Shown: positions 24,694 to 34,508, counted from the first letter of the stretch. The stretch is DNA of 64,000 nucleotides from Oscillospiraceae bacterium (GCA_015065385.1 SVQK01000044.1:42851-106850), one strand, 5' to 3'. Notes: generated by a model from the letters alone, not told the origin. A program made the numbers and translations.

Positions 24694-25488
24694 ATGAAAA
24701 CCGCGTTGATTACGGGCGTATCCGGCGGAATGGGACGTGCCGCGGCAGAACGCCTGATCCGGGACGGCTGGACGGTCTGCGGACTCGATCTCCGGGAGCC
24801 GGAGGATTATGGGAGTTTCCGCTTTTTCCGGACCGACCTGACCGATCCGGAGGCTGTTGGAGAAGCCGCCCGGACGATGGAGCGCGAAGGGATCCGCTTT
24901 GACGCGGTCGTCCATATGGCGGGGGTCTACGAGCTGAACTCCCTGCTCGAAATGGAGGACGAGGACTGGCGGCGGGTGTTCGAGGTCAATCTGTACGCCG
25001 CGTACCGGGTCAACCGGGCGTTCCTGCCTCTGCTCAGTGAAAACGCGCGGATCCTTCTGACCGCGTCCGAGCTGGCTCCGCTCTGCCCCCTTCCGTTCAC
25101 CGGGATCTACGCGGTCACGAAGGCGGCTCTCGAAAAATACGCGCTCGCGCTCCGGATGGAAATGCAGCTGCTCGGTCACAGGGTGATCGTCCTCGAGCCC
25201 GGCGCGGTGGACACGGGGCTGCTCGACGTCTCGACGGAAAAGCTCGAACGGTTCTGCAGGACGACGAAGCTCTATCCCCACGGCGCGGAACGGATGCGGA
25301 CGATCGTGGATCGGGTGGAGGCGCGGAAGATCCCGCCGGAGAGGATCGCGGATCTCGTGTCGCGTATCCTTGCCGCAAAGCGTCCCCGGGGCGTGTACCG
25401 GCTCAATCGCAATCCGCTCCTTTTGATGCTGAACCTTCTGCCGGTATCGGTTCAGTGCGCCCTGATCCGGCGGATCCTGCGGGACTGA
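24694..25488 (+). CDS. short-chain dehydrogenase/reductase
   Basis: A 264-residue NAD(P)-dependent oxidoreductase. The cofactor loop is GVSGGMG (Gly-x3-Gly-x-Gly), the catalytic pair is Tyr139 and Lys143 (YAVTK), and the usual NNAG motif reads HMAG. The substrate cannot be told. After residue 225 a hydrophobic end ('NPLLLMLNLLPVSVQCALIRRIL') may touch the membrane. The start is set by GGAGGAGGAATC upstream. A single-gene unit. Confidence 0.9.
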   Translation: MKTALITGVSGGMGRAAAERLIRDGWTVCGLDLREPEDYGSFRFFRTDLTDPEAVGEAARTMEREGIRFDAVVHMAGVYELNSLLEMEDEDWRRVFEVNLYAAYRVNRAFLPLLSENARILLTASELAPLCPLPFTGIYAVTKAALEKYALALRMEMQLLGHRVIVLEPGAVDTGLLDVSTEKLERFCRTTKLYPHGAERMRTIVDRVEARKIPPERIADLVSRILAAKRPRGVYRLNRNPLLLMLNLLPVSVQCALIRRILRD

Positions 25489-25512
25489 CGCGCGGGGCGG
25501 GATCCGGGAGGC

Positions 25513-26994
25513 TCACTTCCGCCTTGTCGCCTCGGTCATGGGAAGACCGGTGGAGTAGTCAAGCTGCCGGTATTCCCCGGGATCGCTGTCCCTCTGACGG
25601 GTGAAGCCGTCCACGTCCCACGAGGGCGATTTGTCAGCTCTCCACGGGCGGCAGATCCACTGATATCCCCGGAAGGGATCCCGCGTCCGGTTCATCCAGT
25701 CCGTCAGCTCGTCGTGCAGGGCGTTCCGGATTTCCGCCAGGCTTTCGTCCCCGATTCGGTTGTCGGTGTCGTACGGATCGGATGCCCTGACGTAGAATTC
25801 ATCCGTGTCCAGCAGATGGACGGCGAGCTTGTAATCGTCCGTGACGACGGCACGCATGGGCTGGAATCCGCCGAATCCGTCGTGGTCGATCTCGTACCGC
25901 GCGAACTCCACATGGGCGGGCCGTCCGGTGGGCAGGGAGGGATCGTCGAGCTGGGGCAGGAGGCTCTCCCCCTCGAGCATGACCGGTTTCGGGAGCCCGA
26001 AGCAGTCGAGCACCGTCGCCGGGAGATCGATGTGGGAAACGACATGAGGATAGACCGTCCCCGCGCCCACGCCCGGTCCTTCAAAGAGCAGAGGGACGCG
26101 GGCGATTTCGTCGTACACCGCCGGACCCTTGGCGAAAAGCCCGTGCGCGTGGGCGGCGTCTCCGTGATCCGAGGTGAACATCCGGATGGACTGCGGAACT
26201 TCCTCCCGCGCGCAGTCCAGTACGCGGCCGATCTCCGAGTCGATCCAGCTCTGACATCCCGCGAGCCTTGCTCCGATCCCGGGACGGCGGTTTTCGGGCA
26301 GAAGTCCCCCGGCCTTTTCCGCCCAGATCCGCTGGTAAGCGGGCTTTGAGGACAGATCGTCGCGGGCGGCGGGCGTGTCTCCCCCAGTCCTTCCCTCGTA
26401 CATATGGGCGTAGGGCTCGGGACAGAGGGAGGGATCGTGCGGCTCGTCGTAGGAGACCACAAGGAAGAAGTCCTCGTCCCGATGCTCCCGGATGAAGGAC
26501 AGCGCCCGCTCCGTCACCCGGTGTCCGTAGAGAAAGGCGGGGGAGAGGTTTTTGTCGCTGTTCGCCGCCTTCCGGGAGAAGAGCCGTTCCTCGTCCGTGA
26601 GCTCGTCGAGGTAGCATTTCATATCGTACCAGTAAGCCGGATCCCAGCCGGGAGGGCAGACGCCGTTGCCGAAGTAGTCCCCCGCGTCGAGGTGCCATTT
26701 TCCGATGTAGCCGCATCGGATCCCCGCGTCCGTCAGCCGCTCTCCGACGGTTTTGACGTCCGCTCCGAGGGGCATGGAGTTTCCCCAGCTCCCGTTCGAG
26801 TGGGGAAAGAGCCCGGTGAACAGCGCGCTCCGGGCGGGTCCGCATACCGGCTGGGTGGTATAGACGCGCTCGAAGCGGAGTCCGTTCTCCGCCATCGAAT
26901 CGATACACGGGGTCTTGATCGCGGAGCCGTAACAGCCGACCATATCCCACCCCGTCGTGTCGGTCATGATCCAGATAAACTGCCGTTTGTTCAT
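25513..26994 (-). CDS. sulfatase, cysteine type, cytoplasmic
   Basis: A 493-residue alkaline-phosphatase-superfamily sulfatase. The N-terminal metal motif is 'IMTDTTGWDMVGCYG'. The activation motif CGPAR (Cys51, pattern C-x-P-x-R) is the site where an anaerobic radical-SAM enzyme would make formylglycine. 'TSDHGDAAHAHGLFAKGP' supplies further metal ligands. There is no signal peptide, so it probably acts on imported sulfated sugars. AGGAGG precedes the ATG. No maturase gene is in the window. The exact substrate is unknown. Confidence 0.88.
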   Translation of the reverse strand: MNKRQFIWIMTDTTGWDMVGCYGSAIKTPCIDSMAENGLRFERVYTTQPVCGPARSALFTGLFPHSNGSWGNSMPLGADVKTVGERLTDAGIRCGYIGKWHLDAGDYFGNGVCPPGWDPAYWYDMKCYLDELTDEERLFSRKAANSDKNLSPAFLYGHRVTERALSFIREHRDEDFFLVVSYDEPHDPSLCPEPYAHMYEGRTGGDTPAARDDLSSKPAYQRIWAEKAGGLLPENRRPGIGARLAGCQSWIDSEIGRVLDCAREEVPQSIRMFTSDHGDAAHAHGLFAKGPAVYDEIARVPLLFEGPGVGAGTVYPHVVSHIDLPATVLDCFGLPKPVMLEGESLLPQLDDPSLPTGRPAHVEFARYEIDHDGFGGFQPMRAVVTDDYKLAVHLLDTDEFYVRASDPYDTDNRIGDESLAEIRNALHDELTDWMNRTRDPFRGYQWICRPWRADKSPSWDVDGFTRQRDSDPGEYRQLDYSTGLPMTEATRRK

Positions 26995-27143
26995 GAAGTG
27001 CCTCCTGAAAACAGATGCGCTTTTCCGGTTCCATCGTACCAGAAGACGGCGGCCGAGTCAAGAGCGGAAGTGTAAAGAATCGGAACGGACGGGGCGGAGC
27101 GGAAAGTTCACAGACCATTCACAACCTCCGGATGGACTTGTAT

Positions 27144-27149
27144 TATAAT
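27144..27149 (+). promoter_or_regulatory. -10 element before the first solute-binding protein
   Basis: A perfect TATAAT 40 bp before the start codon, in an AT-rich patch; no strong -35 is seen (TTCACA at 27118 is too distant). It may need an activator. Confidence 0.45.
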
Positions 27150-27188
27150 AAAATCAAAGCCATATTTTTGAAATACAGGAGAGGATCC

Positions 27189-28679
27189 ATGAAAAGACTG
27201 ACTGCGATTTTTCTGCTGCTCGCGCTTCTCTTGGGGACCGCGGCGGGATGCTCCGAGAAACCGGCGGACGAAAACGGGACGACCGGTTCCGCGACGGCTG
27301 ACACGCCCGCTGCGGACCAGCAGACCGAGCCTGAACCCGAGGAGGAGACCGTGCTGACCGACGGCCTTCCGGAGTCCGACATGCAGGGATTCGAGCTGAA
27401 CATCCTCCACCACAGTCAGGAATGGCTGGCGTGGGCGTACAACGTCCTCGAGGCGGACGAGCTGACGGGCGAGGCGCTGAACGACGCGATCTATGCCAGA
27501 ACGGACGCCGTCCAGAACCGCTTCAACGCGAAGATCGTCACGGAGACCATGCGGGAGGTGAATCCCGATGTGATCGCGCAGCTCGCGGTGTCCGGCGATT
27601 CCAGCTACGACCTCGCCCTGATGTACGATCTGCGGATCACGGGCGCGATTCAGTATCTCGCGGACATGAACGATCTGCCTTACATCTCCCTCGATCAGGC
27701 GTGGTGGAATCCCTATGCCTCCTCGATCTTCACGATCGGCGGGAAGCAGTACGCGTCTTCCGGCAATTTCAGCCTGAGCGTCCTGTCCCGCGCGGGCGGT
27801 TACGCGTTCAACGCGGACATGATGAACGCGCTCAACCTCGGATCCCCCTACGAGCATGTGAAAAACGGGACGTGGACCGTGGACGTGATGATGCAGATGG
27901 CGGACGCGGCGAATCAGGACATCAACGGCGACAGCCAGCAGACGAACGACGACCAGTTCGGCATCGAGTCATCCGTGAAGGAGCACTTTTTGCGGATGAT
28001 CTTCGGCTCGGGCGTCGCGCTGATCACCAAGGATGAAGCCGGCTATCCGGTGTTCTCGCTCTCCACAGACGACGTGGCGATCACGAAGATGCAGCACATC
28101 CTCGATGTCAGCTCCCACGGCGGATGGTACAACACCACGAGCCAGAACGTGGACTCCTCCGACTCCATGGTGGCGGGCACCTTCCAGAACGGGCGTGCGC
28201 TCTTTGTGGTCAGCAACCCGAACTCCCTGTCCAACATGCGCGACTACGACTTCAATTTCGGCTTTGTCCCGGTCCCGAAATACGACGAGACTCAGACAGT
28301 GTACTACGCTCCCTCGTTCGGCGCGGAGCTGTCCGTTCTGCCCATGTCCTATGACACGGCGTCCGCAGAGCAAATCGGCACGCTGCTTGAGGCGATGGCG
28401 CTCTATTCCCAGCAGAACATCGTGCCGGAGTACATCGAGACCCTTGTGAAAACGAAATACGCCCGCGACGCGGAGTCCGCCGAGATGCTCGCCATGGCGT
28501 TCGACGGGATCTACTTCGACTTCGGCATCAACGCATGGCAGGAACAGGTTGCGGCAAAGCTGCTGAAGGGCTCCTTCGTCGGACTTGCGGGCAATTTCGG
28601 CTCCGTTCTCCAGACCATGCAGAAGAGCGTGGACTCCGAGATCAAGCGGCTCATCAAGCAGATCGACAAGGCGGGCTGA
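27189..28679 (+). CDS. extracellular solute-binding lipoprotein 1
   Basis: A 496-residue ABC-type substrate-binding protein. It has a lipoprotein signal (LLLGTAAGC, lipidated Cys21), then an acidic Pro/Glu/Thr linker and the two-lobe binding domain. Family features include 'NDAIYARTDAVQNRFNAKI', 'GSPYEHVKNGTWTVDVM', 'GFVPVPKYDETQ' and 'KTKYARDAESAEMLAMAF'. The start is the ATG 4 bases after GGAGAGGATCC-type purines; the longer upstream frame is not coding. It is a paralogue of the next gene, but no permease or ATPase is near, so the partner transporter must be elsewhere or absent. Confidence 0.9.
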   Translation: MKRLTAIFLLLALLLGTAAGCSEKPADENGTTGSATADTPAADQQTEPEPEEETVLTDGLPESDMQGFELNILHHSQEWLAWAYNVLEADELTGEALNDAIYARTDAVQNRFNAKIVTETMREVNPDVIAQLAVSGDSSYDLALMYDLRITGAIQYLADMNDLPYISLDQAWWNPYASSIFTIGGKQYASSGNFSLSVLSRAGGYAFNADMMNALNLGSPYEHVKNGTWTVDVMMQMADAANQDINGDSQQTNDDQFGIESSVKEHFLRMIFGSGVALITKDEAGYPVFSLSTDDVAITKMQHILDVSSHGGWYNTTSQNVDSSDSMVAGTFQNGRALFVVSNPNSLSNMRDYDFNFGFVPVPKYDETQTVYYAPSFGAELSVLPMSYDTASAEQIGTLLEAMALYSQQNIVPEYIETLVKTKYARDAESAEMLAMAFDGIYFDFGINAWQEQVAAKLLKGSFVGLAGNFGSVLQTMQKSVDSEIKRLIKQIDKAG

Positions 28680-28757
28680 CCTTCATTCCGCGCGTCCTTC
28701 ACCGGGGACTCCGGCAGCCGAAAGAATGAAACATGAAACTCAACCAGGAGGCAGATC

Positions 28758-30233
28758 ATGAAACGAACCATATTGTGGATCCTCGCGCTCTCCCTGCTCC
28801 TCGCGCCTCTTTCGTCCTGTTCGAACGCGCCCGGTCAGGATGGCAGCTCCGACGGGAACGCCGCGGCATCCGACGCTTCGGACGCGGGCGGAGAACAGGA
28901 GGCAGCGCCGCCGGAGCCGGACAAATACGATCTGGCCCGGGCGAAATTCGACGAGATCGCGGACGCGGACTTTGACGGCGCGGACTTCGGGATCGCGTCA
29001 CAGGCCGCTACGGGCAACTCCGAGAAGGAGATCTGGGTGGAGGAGCTGACCGGGGACGTAGTCAACGACGCGGTGTACAACCGGAATCTCTCCGTCAACG
29101 CCCGCTTCAACTGCTCGATCGCCCTGACGCCCGGAGACGTGAACTCCATCGTCCGGCAGGCCGTGACCTCGGGGGACAGCTCGTATAAGTTAGTGTTCCC
29201 GAACATGGCGACCGCGGCGTCTATCGCGCAGATCGGCTATCTTCATGACTACATGAAGCTCGACGGGCTGAACCTGACCGAGCCGTGGTGGGATCAGGGG
29301 ACGCTGGCGATGCAGATCGAGGGCAAAGTCTTCTTCATGAACGGCGATATCAACTATCTCGACAACGATGTGACCTACATCCAGCTCTTCAACAAGCAGC
29401 TCATCGCGGACGTGGGGCTGGACGTGCCCTATGAGCTGGTGCGGGAAGGGAAGTGGACCATCGACGCGTTCCGTCAGATGTGCATGAACGTGACGACGGA
29501 TCTCGACGGCGACGGCGCGTACACCGACCGGGACCGCTACGGATACGTTACGACGGGCGAAGGTCCCTGCACCTTCTTCTACGGCTCCGGCCTGACGCTG
29601 GTCAGCTATGACGCGGACGGCCATCCGATACTCGACGTGGATATGGACAAGACCGTCGCCGCGCTCGAGAAGGTCGTGAAAATCGTCTCGGAGGACAACA
29701 TCACCCGGATCCCCTCCGACGTGGCAACGGGCAAGACGATGTTCATGGAAGACCGGGTGCTGTTCTACGGCGAGGTACTCAGCTACATCGTGAACGTGCG
29801 GGACATGGAGACGGCGTTCGGCGTCCTTCCGATCCCGAAGTACGACGAGGCGCAGAGCCAGTATTACACCTACTGCAACGCCATCGCCTCCACGGCGGCG
29901 GTCCCGGTTTCGGCGGGCGATCTCCCCATGGTGACCTCCGTGCTCGAGGGCATGGCGATCCAGTCCTTCATTCAGGTGACTCCCGCCTATTACGACATTG
30001 CACTGACGCGGAAATACGCCCGGGACAACGAATCCTCGGAGATGCTCGACATCGCGCTGGCGAACCGGGTCTACGATATCGGACGGTTCTTCTCCCAGCT
30101 CGGGATCGGCGACATCTTCCAGAAACTCGCGGCGTCCGGATCCACGGATTTCGCCTCGTCGTTCGCAAAGTCGGAGAAAGTCGCCAAAAAGATGCTCGAA
30201 AAGCTGATCCGCGATTTCTCGGCCATCGAATAA
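28758..30233 (+). CDS. extracellular solute-binding lipoprotein 2
   Basis: A 491-residue lipoprotein (LLLAPLSSC, Cys21) with the same layout and motifs as its upstream neighbour, including 'VNDAVYNRNLSVNARFN', 'YELVREGKWTIDAF', 'LPIPKYDEAQSQYYTYC' and 'LTRKYARDNESSEMLDIAL'. The two are diverged tandem duplicates, 78 bp apart and probably one transcript. The ligand is likely a carbohydrate judging from neighbours and family, but this is inference. A terminator follows at 30278. Confidence 0.9.
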   Translation: MKRTILWILALSLLLAPLSSCSNAPGQDGSSDGNAAASDASDAGGEQEAAPPEPDKYDLARAKFDEIADADFDGADFGIASQAATGNSEKEIWVEELTGDVVNDAVYNRNLSVNARFNCSIALTPGDVNSIVRQAVTSGDSSYKLVFPNMATAASIAQIGYLHDYMKLDGLNLTEPWWDQGTLAMQIEGKVFFMNGDINYLDNDVTYIQLFNKQLIADVGLDVPYELVREGKWTIDAFRQMCMNVTTDLDGDGAYTDRDRYGYVTTGEGPCTFFYGSGLTLVSYDADGHPILDVDMDKTVAALEKVVKIVSEDNITRIPSDVATGKTMFMEDRVLFYGEVLSYIVNVRDMETAFGVLPIPKYDEAQSQYYTYCNAIASTAAVPVSAGDLPMVTSVLEGMAIQSFIQVTPAYYDIALTRKYARDNESSEMLDIALANRVYDIGRFFSQLGIGDIFQKLAASGSTDFASSFAKSEKVAKKMLEKLIRDFSAIE

Positions 30234-30277
30234 AAGGCCGCGCGGGGAGTCAGCGGCACGAATCAAACGAAGCACGG

Positions 30278-30312
30278 AACGCCGGGAACCTTCGTCAGGC
30301 TCACCCGGCGTT
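30278..30312 (+). terminator. terminator after the solute-binding pair
   Basis: AACGCCGGG (30278-30286) pairs with CCCGGCGTT (30304-30312), followed by TTGGTCTG; the T-run is weak. Confidence 0.55.
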
Positions 30313-30351
30313 TGGTCTGTGAAACCAAACGGAATCGGGAGGAACGAACGC

Positions 30352-31113
30352 ATGAAATACGCCGAACTCTGGGAAACCCTGCGGAAGGAAAAGACCGCCG
30401 AGGCTGCCGCCGCGCTTCTTGGCCGCTGTCCCGTGACCGCCGCGGTGATCGGGCTGGACGGACGCCCCGAAGCAAGACCGATCGGACTCAGATCCGCGGA
30501 GGGCGGGGCGATTACTTTCGAGCTGCCGAGAAGCGCGCGCTTTTACGCCGAGCTGAGCCGCAAGCCTCTGATCTCCCTGTCGGCTCCGGATCCGGACGGG
30601 GACGCGCTGCTCCGGGTCGGGGGAAAGATCTGCTTCTCCGACGACGAAGAGGCGGATCGGCGCGGGGTTTCCGTGTTCTTTCTGACGGAGGCGTCCGCGG
30701 AGGTGAGTATCGGGGGAGAGGAGCTTTCCTTCCCGCTGCCGGATCCGACGGGGGTCTTGCGCGGCGTGACGATCCGGAAAAAGACGGAACTGCGGGACAG
30801 GCTCGCCAAGATCCTCATCCGGCGGGAGGAGGAAGGAGCCGCGGCGGTGTCGGAGGATCCCTTTACAGTAAAGCTGTACGACGGAGCGCTCTTCCTCTTC
30901 GCGGAGACGGCGAAAGCAATGTGGCCGCGGATGGACATTCAGCCCATGGAGCGGGCGGCGGTCTACGGGACATGGGACGAGCGGGAAAAGTTCGTCGCTC
31001 TGGCGAAACGGCTGATCGGAAACGCGGTCGTGGACAAGCCGGAGGATTTCACTTACTGGCTGAATCCCGAGACGCTCGCGGAGCTTTACCGACAGAGCGG
31101 CTTGTCGGAATAA
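30352..31113 (+). CDS. pyridoxamine-5'-phosphate-oxidase-like FMN-binding split-barrel protein
   Basis: A 253-residue protein whose first ~125 residues follow the split-barrel flavin fold: 'AVIGLDGRPEARPIGLRSAEGGAITFEL', 'SARFYAELSRKPLISLSAPD' and 'LLRVGGKICFSDD'. The second half ('DPFTVKLYDGALFLFAETAKAMWPRM...') is not recognised. Such proteins usually bind FMN or F420 and reduce small molecules; the substrate is unknown. The start at 30352 follows GGGAGGAACGAACG. It reads in the same direction as the esterase that follows after 26 bp. Confidence 0.75.
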   Translation: MKYAELWETLRKEKTAEAAAALLGRCPVTAAVIGLDGRPEARPIGLRSAEGGAITFELPRSARFYAELSRKPLISLSAPDPDGDALLRVGGKICFSDDEEADRRGVSVFFLTEASAEVSIGGEELSFPLPDPTGVLRGVTIRKKTELRDRLAKILIRREEEGAAAVSEDPFTVKLYDGALFLFAETAKAMWPRMDIQPMERAAVYGTWDEREKFVALAKRLIGNAVVDKPEDFTYWLNPETLAELYRQSGLSE

Positions 31114-31139
31114 ATGCGTGAAAGAACGGAGGAAATCTT

Positions 31140-32252
31140 ATGGAAGTGAGCCGAGAATACAGTCTTTCCGAATACGTCCGTCCTCTCTGGGAAGGGGACA
31201 CCGTCTCCCACGAAACCGTGCTGTTCCGGGAGGATGAGCACGCGGCGCGGCTGGCCTTTCCGGCGGACGAGATTTACGGAGTGTTCTCCGCGGATCTGAA
31301 AACGGAGTATGAGGAGGGCCGGGACTACGCCCTCGAATTCGGGTGTCTGGTGCGTCTGCCCGGATCGCGGATGCCTTTTATGCCGCTTGACCGGTTCTAT
31401 CCGAAGGAGCACCGGGACGGGCAGGATTTCGGATGCACCGAGCCCGGCCATCCCTACCTCGGCTTCGGGGAGGGAGACGCGATGATCCGGTACATGGTGG
31501 ACGTCACCTACCGGCATTCGACCGGATGGAACGGCCCGATCCCCGAGGCGCGGACGGATAGGCTCAACCGCTTCCTCGGCAAACTGTCGCGGGGCGAGGA
31601 GGCGACGATCCTCTTTTACGGCGACAGCATCACGACGGGGGCCAATTCCTCCGGGATCGTGGGAGTCCCTCCGTTTGCGAAGCCCTTTCCGGAGATGACG
31701 GCGGACGCTCTGGCCCGGAAATACGGATACGAGGTGTCCGTGGACGTGCGGGCATACGAGGAGCTGAAACCGGTTCAGCCGCGGGGCGGGAAGGTGCTCC
31801 ACTACGTCAACACCGCCGTGGGAGGCATGGAATCCCAATGGGGGCTCGACAACGTCGGACCGCGGGCTTCTGCATACAAACCGGATCTTTTGGTGCTGGC
31901 CTTCGGGATGAACGACGGCTGGCGGACCCGGGAACAGTATATGGAGCTGACAAGGAGGATCGTGGACGCGTTCCGGGCGGAGGTTCCGGAGTGCGACATT
32001 ATCCTGCTCTCGAGCATTCTGCCGCACTGGAGAGCCGCAGGATTCTTCGGCCATCAGATCGAATACGAGGACGGGCTCAAAGCCTTTGCCGCGGGAGAAG
32101 AGCATATAGCGGTCGCGCCCATGACGTCGGTTCACCGCCATATCCTCGGCAGAAAGCAGTATTACCACGCGTCCGGGAACAACGTCAACCATCCGAGCGA
32201 CTTCATGGCCCGGGTATACGCCATGACGCTGCTGGCGACGCTCGGCGTCTGA
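31140..32252 (+). CDS. SGNH/GDSL hydrolase, probable carbohydrate esterase
   Basis: A 370-residue cytoplasmic esterase. An N-terminal beta domain (about 1-150) precedes the SGNH core with GDSIT (nucleophile Ser163), the Gly block 'NTAVGGMESQ', 'GMND' (Asn) and the final 'NHPSD' holding the Asp/His dyad. Two-domain SGNH esterases of this layout often deacetylate plant or microbial sugars. It lies in a run with a flavin-fold protein and a beta-helix protein, 37 bp before the latter. Confidence 0.88.
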   Translation: MEVSREYSLSEYVRPLWEGDTVSHETVLFREDEHAARLAFPADEIYGVFSADLKTEYEEGRDYALEFGCLVRLPGSRMPFMPLDRFYPKEHRDGQDFGCTEPGHPYLGFGEGDAMIRYMVDVTYRHSTGWNGPIPEARTDRLNRFLGKLSRGEEATILFYGDSITTGANSSGIVGVPPFAKPFPEMTADALARKYGYEVSVDVRAYEELKPVQPRGGKVLHYVNTAVGGMESQWGLDNVGPRASAYKPDLLVLAFGMNDGWRTREQYMELTRRIVDAFRAEVPECDIILLSSILPHWRAAGFFGHQIEYEDGLKAFAAGEEHIAVAPMTSVHRHILGRKQYYHASGNNVNHPSDFMARVYAMTLLATLGV

Positions 32253-32289
32253 GGGCTGAAAACGGACAGGAAGAGACAGCGGGGATATC

Positions 32290-34476
32290 ATGAAAACCAA
32301 CTATCTGACAATCGACTGGGACAGTCTGTCCGACGGCTGCGTCCTCCGCATACCGGCGGGCGTGGTCTGCTTCTCCGAACCGGTCCGGCTGACGGGGAAA
32401 CGGAACATCCGGGTGATCGGCGAGGACGGAGCGGTGTTTCGGGGGACGGTTCCCCTCCGGCGCGAGGACTTCGCAGAGATCGAGCCGGGGGTGTATTCCG
32501 TTCCCATGCCGGTGAAGGCGGACGGATTCTATATCGGCGGGCGGAGATACGAGATGGCCCGCTATCCGAAGAGGACGGATCCCGACGCGCCGTACGGAGG
32601 ATACGCCGCGGACTGCATCCTTCCCGAAAAGACAAAGGACTGGGACGATCCGGCGGGCGGGTACATCCACGCCATGCACCGGCATCTCTGGGGCGGGTAC
32701 TCCTACCGCATCGAGGGGAAGAATCCCGACGGGACGCTCCGCCTGTCGGGAGGCTGGCAGAACAACCGTCAGATGGGCATGCACGAGGAATTCCGGATTG
32801 CCGAGAACATCCGGGAGGAGATGACGGAGCCCGGGGAGTGGTTTTACGACGAGCGGGAAAGCAGGATCCTCTTCCGGCCCGTCCCCGGGGACGATCTTGA
32901 CGAAGCGGAAGCCGTGGTGTCCGAGGGATTCTTCCTCCTCGAGAACTGCGAGAACGTGACGTTCGAGAATATCGTCTTCGAGCGGTCCGCCCGCACGTTC
33001 ATGAAGACGAAGGAACCTCTGCTCCGGAGCGACTGGACGATCTATCGGGGCGGAGCGGTGACCTTCCGGGATTCGAAGGGGTGCGCGATCGACCGCTGTT
33101 CGTTCCGGGAAATCGGCTCGAACGGGGTGTTCGAGGACGGGAACTGCGAAGAGATCGCCGTCACCCGGTCTTCCTTCCTTGAGATCGGCGCGTCCGGGAT
33201 CTGCTTTGTCGGACGGCCCGACGCGGTTCGCTCGCCCCTCTTCGAATACAACGAGACCCAGACCCTCGACTCCATCGACCTCACGCCCGGGCCGAAGTCG
33301 GAGAACTATCCGAAGCGGTGCCGGATCGAGGACTGCCTCATCGACGGCGCGGGACGGGTCGAAAAGCAGGCCTCCGGCGTGGAGATCTCCATGGCGTTCG
33401 GGATCACGGTGAAGGACTGCACGATATGTCACACCTCCCGGGCCGGGATCAACCTCTCGGAGGGGACCTTCGGCGGTCACCGGATCGAGGGCTGCGACGT
33501 GTTCGACACCGTCCGGGAGACCGGCGACCACGGCAGCTTCAACTCCTGGGGCCGCGACCGGTACTGGCACCTCTGCGGACTGGACGACCGGGACGCGGGG
33601 CGGTACGCGCGGCTCGACATGCTGGCTCCGAACGAGATCGTGCGAAACCGGTTCCGCTGTGACCGCGGCTGGGATATCGATCTGGACGACGGCTCGTCGT
33701 GGTTTTTCATCGAGGAAAATCTCTGTCTCAACGGCGGGATCAAGCTCCGCGAGGGCTTTTTCCGGACCGTGCGGCGTAATATTTGTGTGAACAACGGCCT
33801 GCACTTCCATGCGTGGTATCCGGAAAGCGGCGATCGGGCCGAGGACAACATCGTATTTGCGCCGTATTCCGTCTATGTGATGCCCGAGGTCTGGGGGGAC
33901 TCGATCGACCGCAACACGCTCGTCGATCCGGACAGTCCGGAACCTGTTCCCGCGCGCGAGCTGTCCGGGATCTCCGGTCAGGACGCGGCGTCGGTGAAGC
34001 GGAGCGTCCGGTTCCGCTCGCCCGAAACGGGGGATTACCGGACGGATTCGGTTCCGGGATTCGACGATTTTCCGACGGAGTTCGGCGTACGGTATGAGCC
34101 TCTGCGGAAGATCGCGCGGACGCCTCAGCTTCCCGCGCTGAAAACGGCGGAGAAGACCGCGCCGGAAGCCGCATCCCGCGTCAGACTCTCCTCTCTCGGC
34201 CTTGTCGTCAAGGATATCGAGACGGATGGGGAGATGTCGGTGTACGGGACGGCGGGACACAGCGGCGCGCTCGTGACGGAGACGGAGGACGGGTCCTTCG
34301 CGCAAGGCCTCGGACTGCTCCCCGGGGATGTGATCGTCTCGTGGAACGGCAGGCCGATCCGCCGCGCGTCCGATCTGGAAGAAGAGCGGGCAGACGGGGA
34401 AGGGGAGCATGTTCCGGTACTCCGCGTTCTCCGCAAGCAGAGGGAGACCGTTCTCGGATCCGATTCTTGGGAATGA
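32290..34476 (+). CDS. right-handed beta-helix protein with C-terminal PDZ domain
   Basis: A 728-residue protein. Residues ~1-620 are a parallel beta-helix with pectate-lyase/GH-like repeats ('CENVTFENIVFERSARTFM', 'CAIDRCSFREIGSNGVFEDGNC', 'RIEDCLIDGAG', 'ITVKDCTICHTSRAGINL'). The core 'GDHGSFNSWGRDRYWHL' is seen in clostridial beta-helix glycan enzymes. The last ~95 residues are a PDZ domain ('GLGLLPGDVIVSWNGRPIRRASDLEEE'). There is no signal peptide. A PDZ domain on a cytoplasmic sugar-active beta-helix is unusual and may recruit a partner. The substrate is unknown. It is translated together with the esterase before it. Confidence 0.82.
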   Translation: MKTNYLTIDWDSLSDGCVLRIPAGVVCFSEPVRLTGKRNIRVIGEDGAVFRGTVPLRREDFAEIEPGVYSVPMPVKADGFYIGGRRYEMARYPKRTDPDAPYGGYAADCILPEKTKDWDDPAGGYIHAMHRHLWGGYSYRIEGKNPDGTLRLSGGWQNNRQMGMHEEFRIAENIREEMTEPGEWFYDERESRILFRPVPGDDLDEAEAVVSEGFFLLENCENVTFENIVFERSARTFMKTKEPLLRSDWTIYRGGAVTFRDSKGCAIDRCSFREIGSNGVFEDGNCEEIAVTRSSFLEIGASGICFVGRPDAVRSPLFEYNETQTLDSIDLTPGPKSENYPKRCRIEDCLIDGAGRVEKQASGVEISMAFGITVKDCTICHTSRAGINLSEGTFGGHRIEGCDVFDTVRETGDHGSFNSWGRDRYWHLCGLDDRDAGRYARLDMLAPNEIVRNRFRCDRGWDIDLDDGSSWFFIEENLCLNGGIKLREGFFRTVRRNICVNNGLHFHAWYPESGDRAEDNIVFAPYSVYVMPEVWGDSIDRNTLVDPDSPEPVPARELSGISGQDAASVKRSVRFRSPETGDYRTDSVPGFDDFPTEFGVRYEPLRKIARTPQLPALKTAEKTAPEAASRVRLSSLGLVVKDIETDGEMSVYGTAGHSGALVTETEDGSFAQGLGLLPGDVIVSWNGRPIRRASDLEEERADGEGEHVPVLRVLRKQRETVLGSDSWE

Positions 34477-34508
34477 ATTAAATCGGTATTAGAAACCCCT
34501 TACCCATC

